NCBI RefSeq assembly: GCF_003007675.1
Contig: NZ_PXNP01000019.1
Location: forward strand, 34,722 to 98,721
Origin: Marinobacter fuscus
Lineage (GTDB): Bacteria > Pseudomonadota > Gammaproteobacteria > Pseudomonadales > Oleiphilaceae
Reading direction: 5' to 3'
Length of the DNA: 64,000 bases
The notes under the pieces were generated by a model that was not told the DNA's origin, made no database searches, and saw only the letters and a list, made by a program, of their open reading frames with translations. Shown here piece by piece: positions 45,905 to 55,203 of the stretch. The position numbers were made by a program, and so were the translations under genes. The stretch's first letter is position 1; each line of letters begins with the position of its first letter.

Positions 45905-46897
45905 TCAGCGTTTCAGGTTTGCCTGCTCAGCAACCTCTGCCCACTTTTCAAGCTCGTCAGCAACGAAGGCACGAAACTCGTCACCAACCTCTTTACCTGC
46001 TACCGCACCAAACTGCGGCAAAAAGCTTTTAAAGTTTTTGCTTTCAACAATTTTCTCGAGCGCAGCCCCAAGCTTGGCCTGCGCCTCCTCGGGAAACGAC
46101 TTGTGTGCGATCAGGCCAAACCAGGCCGAAGTGACGTAATCGCCAAGACCAAACTCTGCACCAACTTCTTGCAGCGCAGGAACTTCTGGCAGGAATTCTG
46201 ACCGCTCAGCCGTGGTTACCGCCAGAGCCTTCAGCTTTCCGGATTGGATATGAGGGTAAACCGTCGGCATGTTTTCGAAGGCCACGTCGACATCCCCCGC
46301 CAGCAGCGCCGGCAACGCTTCACCCGAACCGCGGAAAGGAACGTGAATCAGGTTGGTTTGGGTCAGGTTCTTGAACAGCTCACCAGACATATGGATCGAG
46401 CTGCCAATGCCAGGCGAGCTGAACGACAACTGCCCTTCACGTGCGGCAGCAACGAACTCTTCAACAGAGTTATAAGGACTGCTTGCCGGCACAACCATCA
46501 CGTTCGGAATGTCGATGACATTGCGAATGAATACGAAATCCTCTACCGGGTCATAGCGCAGATTGGGATAAATTGAGGCGCCGATTGTGTGCCCCGGGGA
46601 GGCCATCACCAACATATGATCGGAACCACGGCCGCCACGCGCCAGCTGCGCTGTTGCGACAGTAGAGCCCGCACCGGGACGGTTCTCTACAACAACGGTA
46701 GTGAGTTCTTTCTGAAGAAGGTCTGCCACCTTACGGGAGAGCAGATCTGTAGTGCCGCCAGCGGAATACGGTACTACCAAGCGAATATTATCACTTGGCC
46801 ACTCTTCACCATGCGCAACTCCAGTCATCGCGAGAGTGACAGATGCAACGGCTGCAACAACCGCGGATTTAAACAGTTTAGTTGATGTACTAATCAT
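45905..46897 (-). CDS. tctC: tripartite tricarboxylate transporter binding protein TctC (Bug family)
   Basis: I start at ATG 46897 (MISTSTKLFKS), giving 330 residues with a signal peptide cut after VAHG (about residue 31); upstream in-frame codons cover the promoter and operator. The Bug family marks are NIRLVVPYSAGGTTDLLSR, VVVENRPGAGSTVAT and LLAGDVDVAFENMP. It captures a carboxylate for TctAB. It heads the tctCBA operon. Confidence 0.93.
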   Translation of the reverse strand: MISTSTKLFKSAVVAAVASVTLAMTGVAHGEEWPSDNIRLVVPYSAGGTTDLLSRKVADLLQKELTTVVVENRPGAGSTVATAQLARGGRGSDHMLVMASPGHTIGASIYPNLRYDPVEDFVFIRNVIDIPNVMVVPASSPYNSVEEFVAAAREGQLSFSSPGIGSSIHMSGELFKNLTQTNLIHVPFRGSGEALPALLAGDVDVAFENMPTVYPHIQSGKLKALAVTTAERSEFLPEVPALQEVGAEFGLGDYVTSAWFGLIAHKSFPEEAQAKLGAALEKIVESKNFKSFLPQFGAVAGKEVGDEFRAFVADELEKWAEVAEQANLKR

Positions 46898-46922
46898 CTT
46901 GTCATTGTCCTGCTTATCTTTG

Positions 46923-46946
46923 GTTCGATTATCGAACATATGTTCG
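46923..46946 (-). promoter_or_regulatory. candidate IclR operator: overlapping palindromes in the tctC promoter
   Basis: GTTCGATTATCGAAC (46923-46937) is a 15-bp palindrome, and CGAACATATGTTCG (46933-46946) is a 14-bp palindrome sharing CGAAC. The first is very close to the GTTCGATAATCGCAC-type operator known for the IclR proteins PcaR/PcaU. On the minus strand TTGGCA (46962-46957) and TATGTT (46940-46935), 16 bases apart, form a plausible promoter whose -10 lies inside the operator, as expected for repression. The IclR gene is the next upstream unit. Confidence 0.65.
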
Positions 46947-47080
46947 TATTTTCGAGTGCCAATCTCACATAATACGCTTGCTCGCGCAAGTACTTTTACG
47001 AACAAATTCTGATCAATTGGGGAGCAATACGACTAATAGACGGGCCGATGCAAGCAGGCGCAAACGATGGAGGGGAAAGA

Positions 47081-47115
47081 AAACGCCGTAGCCGGTACTA
47101 ATTGTACCGGCTACG
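47081..47115 (-). terminator. terminator after the iclR gene
   Basis: CGTAGCCGGTAC (47087-47098) pairs with GTACCGGCTACG (47104-47115) across TAATT. On the minus strand it is followed by GCGTTTTCTTT. It is 14 bases after the iclR stop. Confidence 0.75.
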
Positions 47116-47128
47116 CGCATGAACAGGT

Positions 47129-47908
47129 TCAGGGCAACACAGATGCTATGTTACGGGCAGCCGTTCTCATTATCGGCACATACTCATCAACGATTCGCTC
47201 CAGCGTGACAGAACTGACATGGCTACTGGAGTTGAGCGCAAACCGCACCTGCTCCCTCCGGTCTACAACAGGGACTGCAACAGCACGCATACCCAGCTCC
47301 AACTCCTGGTCTACAATCGCGTACCCTTGCTCTCGAACCCTTTCAAGCTCCACTCTCAGCTCGTCCGGCCCCTTGGTGTTCGGCGTATGTTTCTCGAAAC
47401 GCGACTTTTCGAACACCGCCTCCAGTTCTGGCTGCTGAAGATAAGCCATCAGAACACGCCCACCGGATGTCGCATAGGCCGGCAGCCTTGCGCCAATCTG
47501 CAGATTGATCGGAATCAGGCCCCTGCGGGGAATACGAGCCACATAGACGATATCAACCCCATCCAGAACGAGTGCGGAGCAGGATTCACCCAGTTCGTAA
47601 GCCACCTTTTCCAGATGGGGAGTGATGGTTTCTGAAAAATCGAGTGACGCCAGGTAGGCATACCCAAGCTCCAGTACCTTTGCAGTGAGCCTGAATTTTT
47701 TGTCTTCCAGAGATACATAGCCCAGTTTCTGTAACGTCAGCAAAAACCGCCGGGCTGCCGCTCTGGACAGCCCGTTTTTCTCTGCAACGGCAGACAACGT
47801 CATAGAAGGATTATCAGTATCAAAGGATCGGATAACCTCCAGCCCGCGGGCAAAAGTCGTCAGAAACTCCTTGTCAGCTCCTGACATATCCTTGTTTTGA
47901 TCAGTCAT
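47129..47908 (-). CDS. IclR-family transcriptional regulator
   Basis: A 259-residue IclR protein of normal length. The winged helix-turn-helix is residues about 15-75 (ARGLEVIRSFDTDNPSMTLS, GLSRAAARRFLLTLQKLGYV), close to the PcaR/PobR/PcaU subgroup that responds to aromatic or 3-oxoacid effectors. The effector domain follows (SCSALVLDGVDIVYVARIP, GRVLMAYL). It begins 33 bases after the FadB-like gene and is probably in that transcript. Operator-like palindromes are found before tctC and before the acyl-CoA dehydrogenase at 52524. Confidence 0.94.
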   Translation of the reverse strand: MTDQNKDMSGADKEFLTTFARGLEVIRSFDTDNPSMTLSAVAEKNGLSRAAARRFLLTLQKLGYVSLEDKKFRLTAKVLELGYAYLASLDFSETITPHLEKVAYELGESCSALVLDGVDIVYVARIPRRGLIPINLQIGARLPAYATSGGRVLMAYLQQPELEAVFEKSRFEKHTPNTKGPDELRVELERVREQGYAIVDQELELGMRAVAVPVVDRREQVRFALNSSSHVSSVTLERIVDEYVPIMRTAARNIASVLP

Positions 47909-47941
47909 TAGATCGGTCCATAAAGCTGAGGTAAAACAGCA

Positions 47942-50041
47942 TCATCTCTTATCAGCACTCCAGCTATCAAGCGTTTTCCCCTCAAGAGCCAGTTGCTCCA
48001 GCAACGGTGCAGGCTGCCAGTAATCTGCCCCCGTTTTGTCACGGAGCGCACAGATACAGTCGTACACTTCCCTGAGCCCCATCTGACTTGCAGTGAACAT
48101 GGGGCCACCGCGGAATACCGGGAAGCCGTAACCATTCACATAAACCACATCGATGTCACTGGGCCTTTGCGCAATGCCTTCGCCGAGAATGTGGAAACCC
48201 TCGTTAATCAGCGCCATCAAGTGCCGGTCAAGAATTTCCTGATCGCTCATCGTCCGGCGCTGAACGCCATGGGCCTTGGCCTGCGCTTCAATCACTTCCA
48301 GAACCTCTGGGTCCGAAGACCTGGCCCGAGTTTCTGGGTCGTAGCGGTAATATCCCGCTCCAGATTTCTGCCCCAAACGTCCCATCTCCACAAGCGCATC
48401 AGCAATGCAATAGCTGCGGGGGTCGCCTTTTTGCTCAGGCGTCAGGGCCTGACGGGCCTTATAGCCGATATCCAGGCCGGCAAGATCACCAACCGCGAGT
48501 GGCCCCATGGCCATACCAAAACGAGTGAGGACACCGTCAATCTGCTCAGGTGACGCCCCCTCAATCATCGACAGCTGGGCTTCCCGCGCATATGGGCGCA
48601 GCATCCGATTGCCGATAAAGCCGTAACACACCCGAGCCAGAACCGGCACCTTAGCAATTTTCTTGCCCAGCGCCATAGAGGTCGCGATCACATCCTCAGA
48701 TGTGGCGTCGGCACGAACTACTTCCAGCAGGCGCATCACATTCGCCGGGCTGAAAAAGTGCAGCCCGACCACGTCTTGCGGGCGCGAAGTGCAGGCAGCG
48801 ATTTCATTCACATCAAGGTAGGAGGTATTTGAGGCAAGAATAGCCCCGGGCTTACACACCCGGTCAAGCTCACCAAAAACCTGCCGTTTCACATCCATGC
48901 TTTCAAACACGGCTTCGATAACCAGATCGACATCGGCCAGGCTGTCATAGCTTGTGCTGCCGGTGATCAAGGCCTGACGTTTGTCCGCAGCCTCCTGCGA
49001 CATTTTGCCCTTGCTGACGGTGATGCTGTAGTTCTTGGCGATCAGCGCGAGGCCACGGTCAAGTGCCTCCTGGTTAAGCTCCAGCAGCGTGACCGGGATT
49101 CCGGCATTGGCAAAGGTCATTGCGATACCGCCACCCATGGTGCCGGCACCAATAATACCAACACGGTTGATGGGTTTCACTGCAGCGTTTCCGCTAAGGC
49201 CCTCAACAACTGCGGCCTTGCGCTCGGCAAAGAACATATGCCGCATCGCAGCTGCCTGGTCAGAGCCGACACACTCAAAAAAACTCGCCCTTTCGAATTG
49301 CAGGCCGTCCTCAAAGGGTTTCGAGACCGCCGCTTCCACACAATCCACGATCTTCTGGGGAGCAACCTGCCCGCGCCGGCGCTTGGCCATGTTCTTGCGC
49401 CATACTTCGAAGACATCTGCACTGCCTTGGGCTGCAGGCACCTCAAGATCTCTGATCCGGCGCAGTGGCGCGCCCTCGTCCAGAAGGGATCGGGCGTAAG
49501 CCAAAGCCAATTCCTGCAGGGGCTCCTCGACCACACGGTCAACCATGCCCAGCTCCAGAGCTTTCGGCGCCGCTACTCGTTTGCCTGAGGTAATGACATC
49601 CAGGGCTGTTTCCACGCCTACCAGTCTTGGCAAACGCTGCGTTCCACCAGCACCAGGCAAGATACCCAAATTAACTTCCGGCAGGCCCACAGCCGCGGTT
49701 TTTAGCGCACAGCGATAGTGACAGCTGAGCGCCAGCTCAAAACCGCCGCCCAGAGCGGTTCCGTGTAATGCGGCAATCACTGGCTTTGCGGAAGATTCAA
49801 CAGCTTCGTTCATTTCCGGAAAGGAGGGGGCCATCGGTGGCTTGCCAAATTCCTTGATATCCGCCCCTGCCGCAAAGGTTCGGCCCTCGCAAATCAAGAC
49901 GATCGCCTTTGAGTTATCTGTCTGAGCTTCCGCAATTGCTTCCACCAAGCCCTGACGCACCTTTTGTGACAGTGCGTTTACCGGTGGGTTATTGATGGTA
50001 ATAACGCCCAAGTCACCAACCAGCTCATAAGTAACCAACAT
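47942..50041 (-). CDS. FadB-like bifunctional enoyl-CoA hydratase / 3-hydroxyacyl-CoA dehydrogenase
   Basis: A 699-residue fusion. The N-terminal crotonase domain has the oxyanion loop AAGADIKEF and both catalytic glutamates, E102 in GGGFELAL and E122 in LPEVNLGILPG. The middle NAD domain begins near 296 (RVGIIGAGTMGGGIAMTFAN) with GLHFFSPANVMRLLEVV. The C-terminal helical domain is doubled as in FadB. It hydrates an enoyl-CoA and oxidises the 3-hydroxy product. It belongs with the CoA-transferase and dehydrogenase upstream, although a terminator separates them. Confidence 0.95.
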   Translation of the reverse strand: MLVTYELVGDLGVITINNPPVNALSQKVRQGLVEAIAEAQTDNSKAIVLICEGRTFAAGADIKEFGKPPMAPSFPEMNEAVESSAKPVIAALHGTALGGGFELALSCHYRCALKTAAVGLPEVNLGILPGAGGTQRLPRLVGVETALDVITSGKRVAAPKALELGMVDRVVEEPLQELALAYARSLLDEGAPLRRIRDLEVPAAQGSADVFEVWRKNMAKRRRGQVAPQKIVDCVEAAVSKPFEDGLQFERASFFECVGSDQAAAMRHMFFAERKAAVVEGLSGNAAVKPINRVGIIGAGTMGGGIAMTFANAGIPVTLLELNQEALDRGLALIAKNYSITVSKGKMSQEAADKRQALITGSTSYDSLADVDLVIEAVFESMDVKRQVFGELDRVCKPGAILASNTSYLDVNEIAACTSRPQDVVGLHFFSPANVMRLLEVVRADATSEDVIATSMALGKKIAKVPVLARVCYGFIGNRMLRPYAREAQLSMIEGASPEQIDGVLTRFGMAMGPLAVGDLAGLDIGYKARQALTPEQKGDPRSYCIADALVEMGRLGQKSGAGYYRYDPETRARSSDPEVLEVIEAQAKAHGVQRRTMSDQEILDRHLMALINEGFHILGEGIAQRPSDIDVVYVNGYGFPVFRGGPMFTASQMGLREVYDCICALRDKTGADYWQPAPLLEQLALEGKTLDSWSADKR

Positions 50042-50058
50042 ACCGATTTTCCCCTTCT

Positions 50059-50103
50059 AAAAAAAAGAGTCGAACCCGCCCTCTGCGAGGCAGGGTTCGA
50101 CTC
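50059..50103 (-). terminator. intrinsic terminator between the CoA-transferase and FadB-like genes
   Basis: GAGTCGAACCC (50067-50077) pairs with GGGTTCGACTC (50093-50103), and on the minus strand TTTTTTTT follows. It divides an otherwise same-strand gene series. It may be partial, or fadB/iclR may have their own promoter. Confidence 0.85.
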
Positions 50104-50125
50104 TGTATAACAGAAACAGCGCTGT

Positions 50126-51349
50126 CTAGATTATGCCTTTATCACGCAGCGCCTTGATATCACCTACAGACTTTCCAAGCACTCGGCTCAAGACAGAATC
50201 CGTGTCTTCCCCCAGCAGCGGAGGCGCCTTCTTGTAGCTCTGCTGTGTTTTGGAGAATTTAATTGGATTCGCAATGCCCGGCACCGGGCCAATACCCGGA
50301 TGCTCGAGCTCCAACTTCATGTTACGCGCCTGGACCTGCGGATCGTCAAAAACCTCCGAGATATTCTGAATCGGGCCACAGGGCACACCCACAGCGACAA
50401 GCTTTTCCATCCATTCACGACTGGTGCCAGTCCGGGTCCGTTCACAGATCTTGCCGACTAATTCCTGCCGGTGCGCAACACGCTGCGGATTGTTCTCAAA
50501 TCGCGGATCTTCAGGGATTTCCGGACACCCAATCACTTCACACAGGCGTCTGAACTGGGCATCGTTACCCACTGCAATTACTACCTGCCCATCACTTGTG
50601 GGGAATGGCTGATACGGCGTGAGGTTCGGGTGGTACTCTCCCGTCCGAGTAGGAATCTCACCGCTGCAGAAATAGTTAAGCGCCTGATTTGCCAACCAGC
50701 TGACCTGAACGTCCAGCAAAGCCATGTCTATGTACTGCCCCTCCCCGGTCTTCGACCGGTGATGCAAGGCCGACAAAATGGCAATGGTGGCGTTCATGCC
50801 GGTGGTCAGGTCAGCTACCGCCATGCCAACTCGCTGAGGGCCGGCACCCGGATCACCATCGGCAACGCCGGTGATACTCATCAGCCCAGCCTGCGCCTGA
50901 ATCAAATAATCATAGCCCGGGTAACTGGCCATCGGACCGGTCTGACCGAATCCTGTGATCGAGCAATAGATCAAGCCTGGATTCACCTTGGCCAGATCAT
51001 CATAGCCCAGGCCCTTCTTGGCCAGGCCACCGGTTTTAAAGTTTTCAACCAGGATATCGCAGTCCGCCGCTAGTTCACGGACCAACTGTTGCCCTTCCTC
51101 ACTACCCAGATCAATTGTTACCGAGTGCTTGCCCCGATTTGCCGACAAATAATAAGCCGACTGGGCTGTTGGCTGACCATCCTTGTCTTTCAGCCAGGGC
51201 GGGCCCCACTGGCGGGTGTCGTCACCGAGCCCCGGGCGCTCAACCTTGATAACTTCCGCACCCAGATCCGCCATAATCTGGGTACTCCATGGCCCCGCCA
51301 TCACACGGGACAAATCCAGTACACGAATGCCTGATAATGGACCTGACAT
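50126..51349 (-). CDS. family III CoA-transferase (CaiB/BaiF)
   Basis: ATG 51349 is chosen: GGAG stands 8 bases upstream and the protein begins MSGPLSGIRVLDLSRVMAGP; ATG 51370 would add seven residues. It has 407 residues, KVERPGLGDDTRQWGPP, VENFKTGGLAKKG and the catalytic Asp at about 180 in GMAVADLTTGM. Length and motifs are normal. It probably transfers CoA to the acid imported by the linked transporters and lies 17 bases after the acyl-CoA dehydrogenase. Confidence 0.94.
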   Translation of the reverse strand: MSGPLSGIRVLDLSRVMAGPWSTQIMADLGAEVIKVERPGLGDDTRQWGPPWLKDKDGQPTAQSAYYLSANRGKHSVTIDLGSEEGQQLVRELAADCDILVENFKTGGLAKKGLGYDDLAKVNPGLIYCSITGFGQTGPMASYPGYDYLIQAQAGLMSITGVADGDPGAGPQRVGMAVADLTTGMNATIAILSALHHRSKTGEGQYIDMALLDVQVSWLANQALNYFCSGEIPTRTGEYHPNLTPYQPFPTSDGQVVIAVGNDAQFRRLCEVIGCPEIPEDPRFENNPQRVAHRQELVGKICERTRTGTSREWMEKLVAVGVPCGPIQNISEVFDDPQVQARNMKLELEHPGIGPVPGIANPIKFSKTQQSYKKAPPLLGEDTDSVLSRVLGKSVGDIKALRDKGII

Positions 51350-51366
51350 TTTAATCTCTCCGATTA

Positions 51367-52524
51367 TCAAGCGTTCTGAGCATCACGGATCAGGTGCTTG
51401 GCAATGACCAGCTGTTGGATCTGCGAGGTCCCCTCGTACAGACGGAACAGACGAACGTCACGATAGAATCGTTCTACACAGTACTCACCGATGTAACCGG
51501 CGCCACCATGAACCTGCACAGCGCGATCAGCAACACGGCCGACCATCTCAGTGCAGAACAACTTGCAGCATGAAGCATTCATAGACACTGACTCACCTGC
51601 GTCATAGGATCTTGCCGCTTCTTCCACCATGCACTTGCCGGCATAGTATTCCATCTGACTGTCTGCGAGCATGGCCTGAACCAGCTGGAAGTTAGAAATT
51701 TCGGTTCCGAACTGCTTGCGCTGGGTTGAATAATTAACGCTTTCCTCGATCAAGCGCTTCGCCGTCCCGACGCTCAACGCACTGATATGCAGTCGGCCCC
51801 GGTCTAGAACCTTCATGGCCGTCTTGAACCCCTGCCCTTCTTTTCCGCCAATCAAAGCAGACGCCGGTACACGAACGTTCTCGAAAATTACGTCACAGGT
51901 ATGGGCACCCTTCTGGCCCATTTTCTTGTCCGGCTTACCCAAAGTAATACCGGGCAGGTCAGCATCTACCAGAAATGCAGACACACCCCGACCACCCTCT
52001 TCTTTGGTTCCGGTACGAGCCATCAGCGTAAAAACACCCGCACGCGGCGCGTTGGTGATGTAACGTTTGGTGCCATTGATAACGTATTCGTCACCTTCCC
52101 GACGCGCCATCGTAGTAACCGAACCCGCATCAGACCCCGCATCCGGCTCCGTCAACGCAAAAGAACCAATCAATTCACCGCTCGCCATTTTCGGCAGGTA
52201 GTGGGCCTTCTGCTCAGGAGTTCCGTCAATAACAATCCCTTGAGACCCGATGCCTACGTTGGTACCAAACATGGAACGGAAAACTGGCGACGTGTACCCC
52301 ATCTCTTGAATTACGGCTACCTCCTCAGCCATGGTCAAACCAAGACCACCGAACTCTTCAGGAATGGATAAGCCGAACAGGCCCATCTCTTTCATTTCAT
52401 TGATTACTTCTTCGGGAATCCGGTCTTCCTCGGCCACTTGCATTTCCAGAGGAACAAGGCGTTCACGGACATACCGCCTGACGCTATCCACGAACTGGTT
52501 CAAGGTGTCTTTATCTAGTGCCAT
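51367..52524 (-). CDS. acyl-CoA dehydrogenase, classical type
   Basis: ATG 52524 is preceded by a strong GGAGG, giving 385 residues that begin MALDKDTLNQFVDSVRRYV; a longer reading is spurious and covers the operator region. FAD signature: GSFALTEPDAGSDAGSV. The catalytic Glu is in the canonical place near 363 (RLYEGTSQIQQL). It opens the operon with the CoA-transferase. Repeats of GTTCGAT type upstream suggest IclR control. Confidence 0.95.
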   Translation of the reverse strand: MALDKDTLNQFVDSVRRYVRERLVPLEMQVAEEDRIPEEVINEMKEMGLFGLSIPEEFGGLGLTMAEEVAVIQEMGYTSPVFRSMFGTNVGIGSQGIVIDGTPEQKAHYLPKMASGELIGSFALTEPDAGSDAGSVTTMARREGDEYVINGTKRYITNAPRAGVFTLMARTGTKEEGGRGVSAFLVDADLPGITLGKPDKKMGQKGAHTCDVIFENVRVPASALIGGKEGQGFKTAMKVLDRGRLHISALSVGTAKRLIEESVNYSTQRKQFGTEISNFQLVQAMLADSQMEYYAGKCMVEEAARSYDAGESVSMNASCCKLFCTEMVGRVADRAVQVHGGAGYIGEYCVERFYRDVRLFRLYEGTSQIQQLVIAKHLIRDAQNA

Positions 52525-52563
52525 CGGGGCCTCCAAAAATGTTGTATGGGTAAGTAAACGATA

Positions 52564-52613
52564 GTTCCGAACCTTAAAAATGTTCGATATTCGGAACCAT
52601 AGTTCGATATTCG
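52564..52613 (-). promoter_or_regulatory. candidate IclR operator cluster upstream of the acyl-CoA dehydrogenase operon
   Basis: Three related sites in 50 bases: GTTCCGAAC (52564-52572), GTTCGATATTCGGAAC (52582-52597) and GTTCGATATTCG (52602-52613). They share the GTTCGAT/CGAAC core with the palindromes before tctC. They lie 40-90 bases upstream of the dehydrogenase start on the minus strand and also upstream of the broken dctP. Beyond this, the 328-base gap to 52853 shows no gene. Confidence 0.55.
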
Positions 52614-52852
52614 CCTGAATAATGTCAAATGTCACACATTTGTGAGCAGCGATCAAGACCTTCTTAAACGATAAGCCACCCCCCAGAACCCTAGCAACGC
52701 ATCCCAAATACTAGCCACCAGAGTGCACAGTTTTGTCAATCAGGATAGCCAAATCCGCCATTGGTAGCGGCGCACGAAGGCAATATTCTGGCTCAGTAAG
52801 CAGAAAATCAGCGTCGGAACTTCAGACAAAAACAACAATGAGAGAAAGCAAC

Positions 52853-53968
52853 ATGACGACAAAAAAGCCACGAAAACTGATCAGATTCGCCACATCCACT
52901 GTTTTGATGCTCGCTCTGGCAGCCGGTTTTCAGACAGCGCAGGCCGATGCGCGCACACTTAACTTTGCCACTCCACGCCCGCCAACGGAGCGCCCGACCA
53001 ACGATGTCCTGAGGTGGTGGGTTGATGAAGTAAACGCCCGGACAGGCGGAACCATCGAGATCAAAGTGCACTGGCTTCAGAGCCTCGTCGCATTCAGGGA
53101 TGCAGCCCGGGGCATCCAATCGGGTGTCGCCGATATCGGCGATGTAACGCCCGAATATACCGCCGCCAGAAATCCTTTGTGGGCAATCACCCAGACTGAA
53201 ACCGGATCAGGCGACAACTACATTGCTACCGAAGCCTGGCGCCGCGCTACCAATGGCTTTACCCCTTTGGAATAAGAGAGCGCCCAAAACGGCCTACGGC
53301 CTATCGGTTACTACTCCAGCGGCGTGAGAGTGAACATCAGCACCACACGCCCCTACCTGACTCCGGATGACTTCAAAGGCGACAAAGTTCGCATGACACC
53401 ACGAGCCATCTCTGCCCGAACGAACAGCAAGTGGAATGTCACGCCGGTCAACATCACCTTTACGGACATCTATTCCGCTCTGGAGCGAGGAACTATCGAT
53501 GGTGCACAAAGCTATCTATATGTCATTGCGCCATACAAACACAACGAAGTGGCCAAGCATGTGGTCAATACCACGATCGGCCAGTCGCTGATTCCGGTCA
53601 TGATGAATGCACGAGTATGGAAAAGCCTGACAGACAAAGAGCGCGAGGTCTTTCTGGAATTGGAACCACTGTTCAGCGAAAAGATGACAAAAGCCGGGCT
53701 GGAAGAAGCCGAACAGAGCATCCAGCTGCTACAGAATCACCCAAGGTATCCGGTTGAATACTACACCCTGAATGAAGCCCAGCGAGCCGCCTGGGAGCAA
53801 GACATGGCTCCCGCAATCGAGGAGTACATTAATGACATTGCCAAGCGTAATCCGGCTGCGCACGAATTGCATGAACGCCTGATGACACACATTGCAGAGG
53901 TTGAGCGCGAGGTGCAGGAACATGGCTATCCGTGGCAGAGAAAACAGTCACTTGAAGCCAGCGAATAA
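52853..53968 (+). pseudogene. TRAP binding-protein gene (dctP) with one in-frame stop
   Basis: ATG 52853 begins a DctP-type protein with signal peptide (cut after AQA, near residue 25) and the subfamily start DARTLNFATPRPPTERPTND. The frame stops at TAA 53273-53275 after NGFTPLE, then continues in the same frame (ESAQNGLRPIGYYSSGVRVN) to 53968 with the rest of the domain, including MTPRAISARTNSKWNVTP and GTIDGAQSYLYV. One substitution could explain it, so loss is recent or a sequencing error. No permease genes for it lie nearby. About 371 codons in all. It stands in front of, and in line with, the thiolase operon. Confidence 0.85.
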
Positions 53969-53999
53969 ATACCTGAACAACAAACATCAAGGAGTAATT

Positions 54000-55193
54000 A
54001 TGTCTTTTTCTCAAAAACCTGTACACGTAGCAGGCATCGGGATGATCCCTTTTACCAAGCCCGGAGCCAGCGAACCCTACCACGTGATGGGTGCCCGCGC
54101 CGCAAAACTCGCACTCGAGGACGCTGGAGTTGATTACAGTTTGGTACAACAAGCGTTTGTTGGTTACGTTTACGGTGACTCGACGTCTGGCCAAGCTGCC
54201 GTCTATGGTGTCGGACTGACCGGAATTCCCGTTATTAACGTCAACAATAACTGCTCCACTGGCTCTACTGCACTATTCCTTGCCCGCCAGGCGGTCGCCA
54301 GCGGTATGATTGATTGCGCCATTGCACTGGGCTTTGAACAAATGACCCCTGGCGCACTAAAGGGAGCTTACACAGATCGCCCATCCCCAATGGAGCGATT
54401 TGCGCATGCGATGGATGCCCATCAGGGCACCGATCCAAATGCACCGAGAGCCGCTCAGTTCTTTGGTGGAGCTGGCGCAGATTACATCAAAAAATACGGC
54501 GTCAGCCCTGACACGCTGGGCAGAATTTCTGTCAAGGCCCGCCAGCACGCAGCTCGTAATCCACTGGCGGTATTCCGTCAGGAACTCACCCTCGAAGAAA
54601 TCATGTCTTCACCAACGGTCTACGGCCCGCTCACCCGATATCAGTGCTGCCCTCCAACCTGCGGTGCTGCCGCCGCAATTGTGTGTTCTCCGGAGTTCGC
54701 AAGAAAGCACAATCTGAATACGGATGTCGTCATTGCCGCCCAGGCCATGACGACCGATACCGTCAGCACATTTGACAGCGACGACATGTGCAAAGTCGTG
54801 GGTTACGACATGACTGTATCTGCAGCAGAACAGGTATACGAGGCTGCCGGTGTTGGCCCGGAAGACATTAAGGTGGTAGAGCTCCACGACTGTTTCACAG
54901 CAAACGAGCTGATCACCTATGAAGGACTGGGGCTAACTCCGGAAGGCACAGCGGAGAAGTTCATTCTTGATGGTGATAACACCTACGGTGGCCGGGTTGT
55001 AACCAATCCGTCTGGCGGCCTCCTGTCCAAGGGTCACCCTCTTGGCGCGACAGGCCTTGCCCAGTGCTACGAACTGGTTTCCCAGTTGCGCGGAAATGCT
55101 GACAAGCGACAGGTTGAGGGTGCGCGCTTTGGTCTGCAACACAACCTGGGGCTGGGCGGCGCCTGTGTTGTCACGCTCTATCAAAAAGTCTGA
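54000..55193 (+). CDS. SCP-x-like thiolase / lipid-transfer protein family
   Basis: A 397-residue thiolase-fold protein starting at ATG 54000 with AAGGAG 6 bases upstream. The nucleophile Cys is about 85 in NVNNNCSTGSTAL, with ELHDCFTANELITYE, SKGHPLGATGLAQC and LGLGGACVVTLYQ near the end. It is the SCP-2/SCP-x thiolase type, acting on branched or bulky 3-ketoacyl-CoAs, and lacks the SCP2 sterol-carrier domain. It heads a four-gene set with two MaoC-type proteins and an SDR, a complete hydratase-dehydrogenase-thiolase series. Confidence 0.93.
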   Translation: MSFSQKPVHVAGIGMIPFTKPGASEPYHVMGARAAKLALEDAGVDYSLVQQAFVGYVYGDSTSGQAAVYGVGLTGIPVINVNNNCSTGSTALFLARQAVASGMIDCAIALGFEQMTPGALKGAYTDRPSPMERFAHAMDAHQGTDPNAPRAAQFFGGAGADYIKKYGVSPDTLGRISVKARQHAARNPLAVFRQELTLEEIMSSPTVYGPLTRYQCCPPTCGAAAAIVCSPEFARKHNLNTDVVIAAQAMTTDTVSTFDSDDMCKVVGYDMTVSAAEQVYEAAGVGPEDIKVVELHDCFTANELITYEGLGLTPEGTAEKFILDGDNTYGGRVVTNPSGGLLSKGHPLGATGLAQCYELVSQLRGNADKRQVEGARFGLQHNLGLGGACVVTLYQKV

Positions 55194-55203
55194 GGTCAGC
55201 ATC

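Noticed and set aside
53273..53275. TAA in dctP as a recoded codon
   Set aside because: No read-through or recoding signal is visible, and two other dctP genes in the window are plainly broken; decay or error is simpler.
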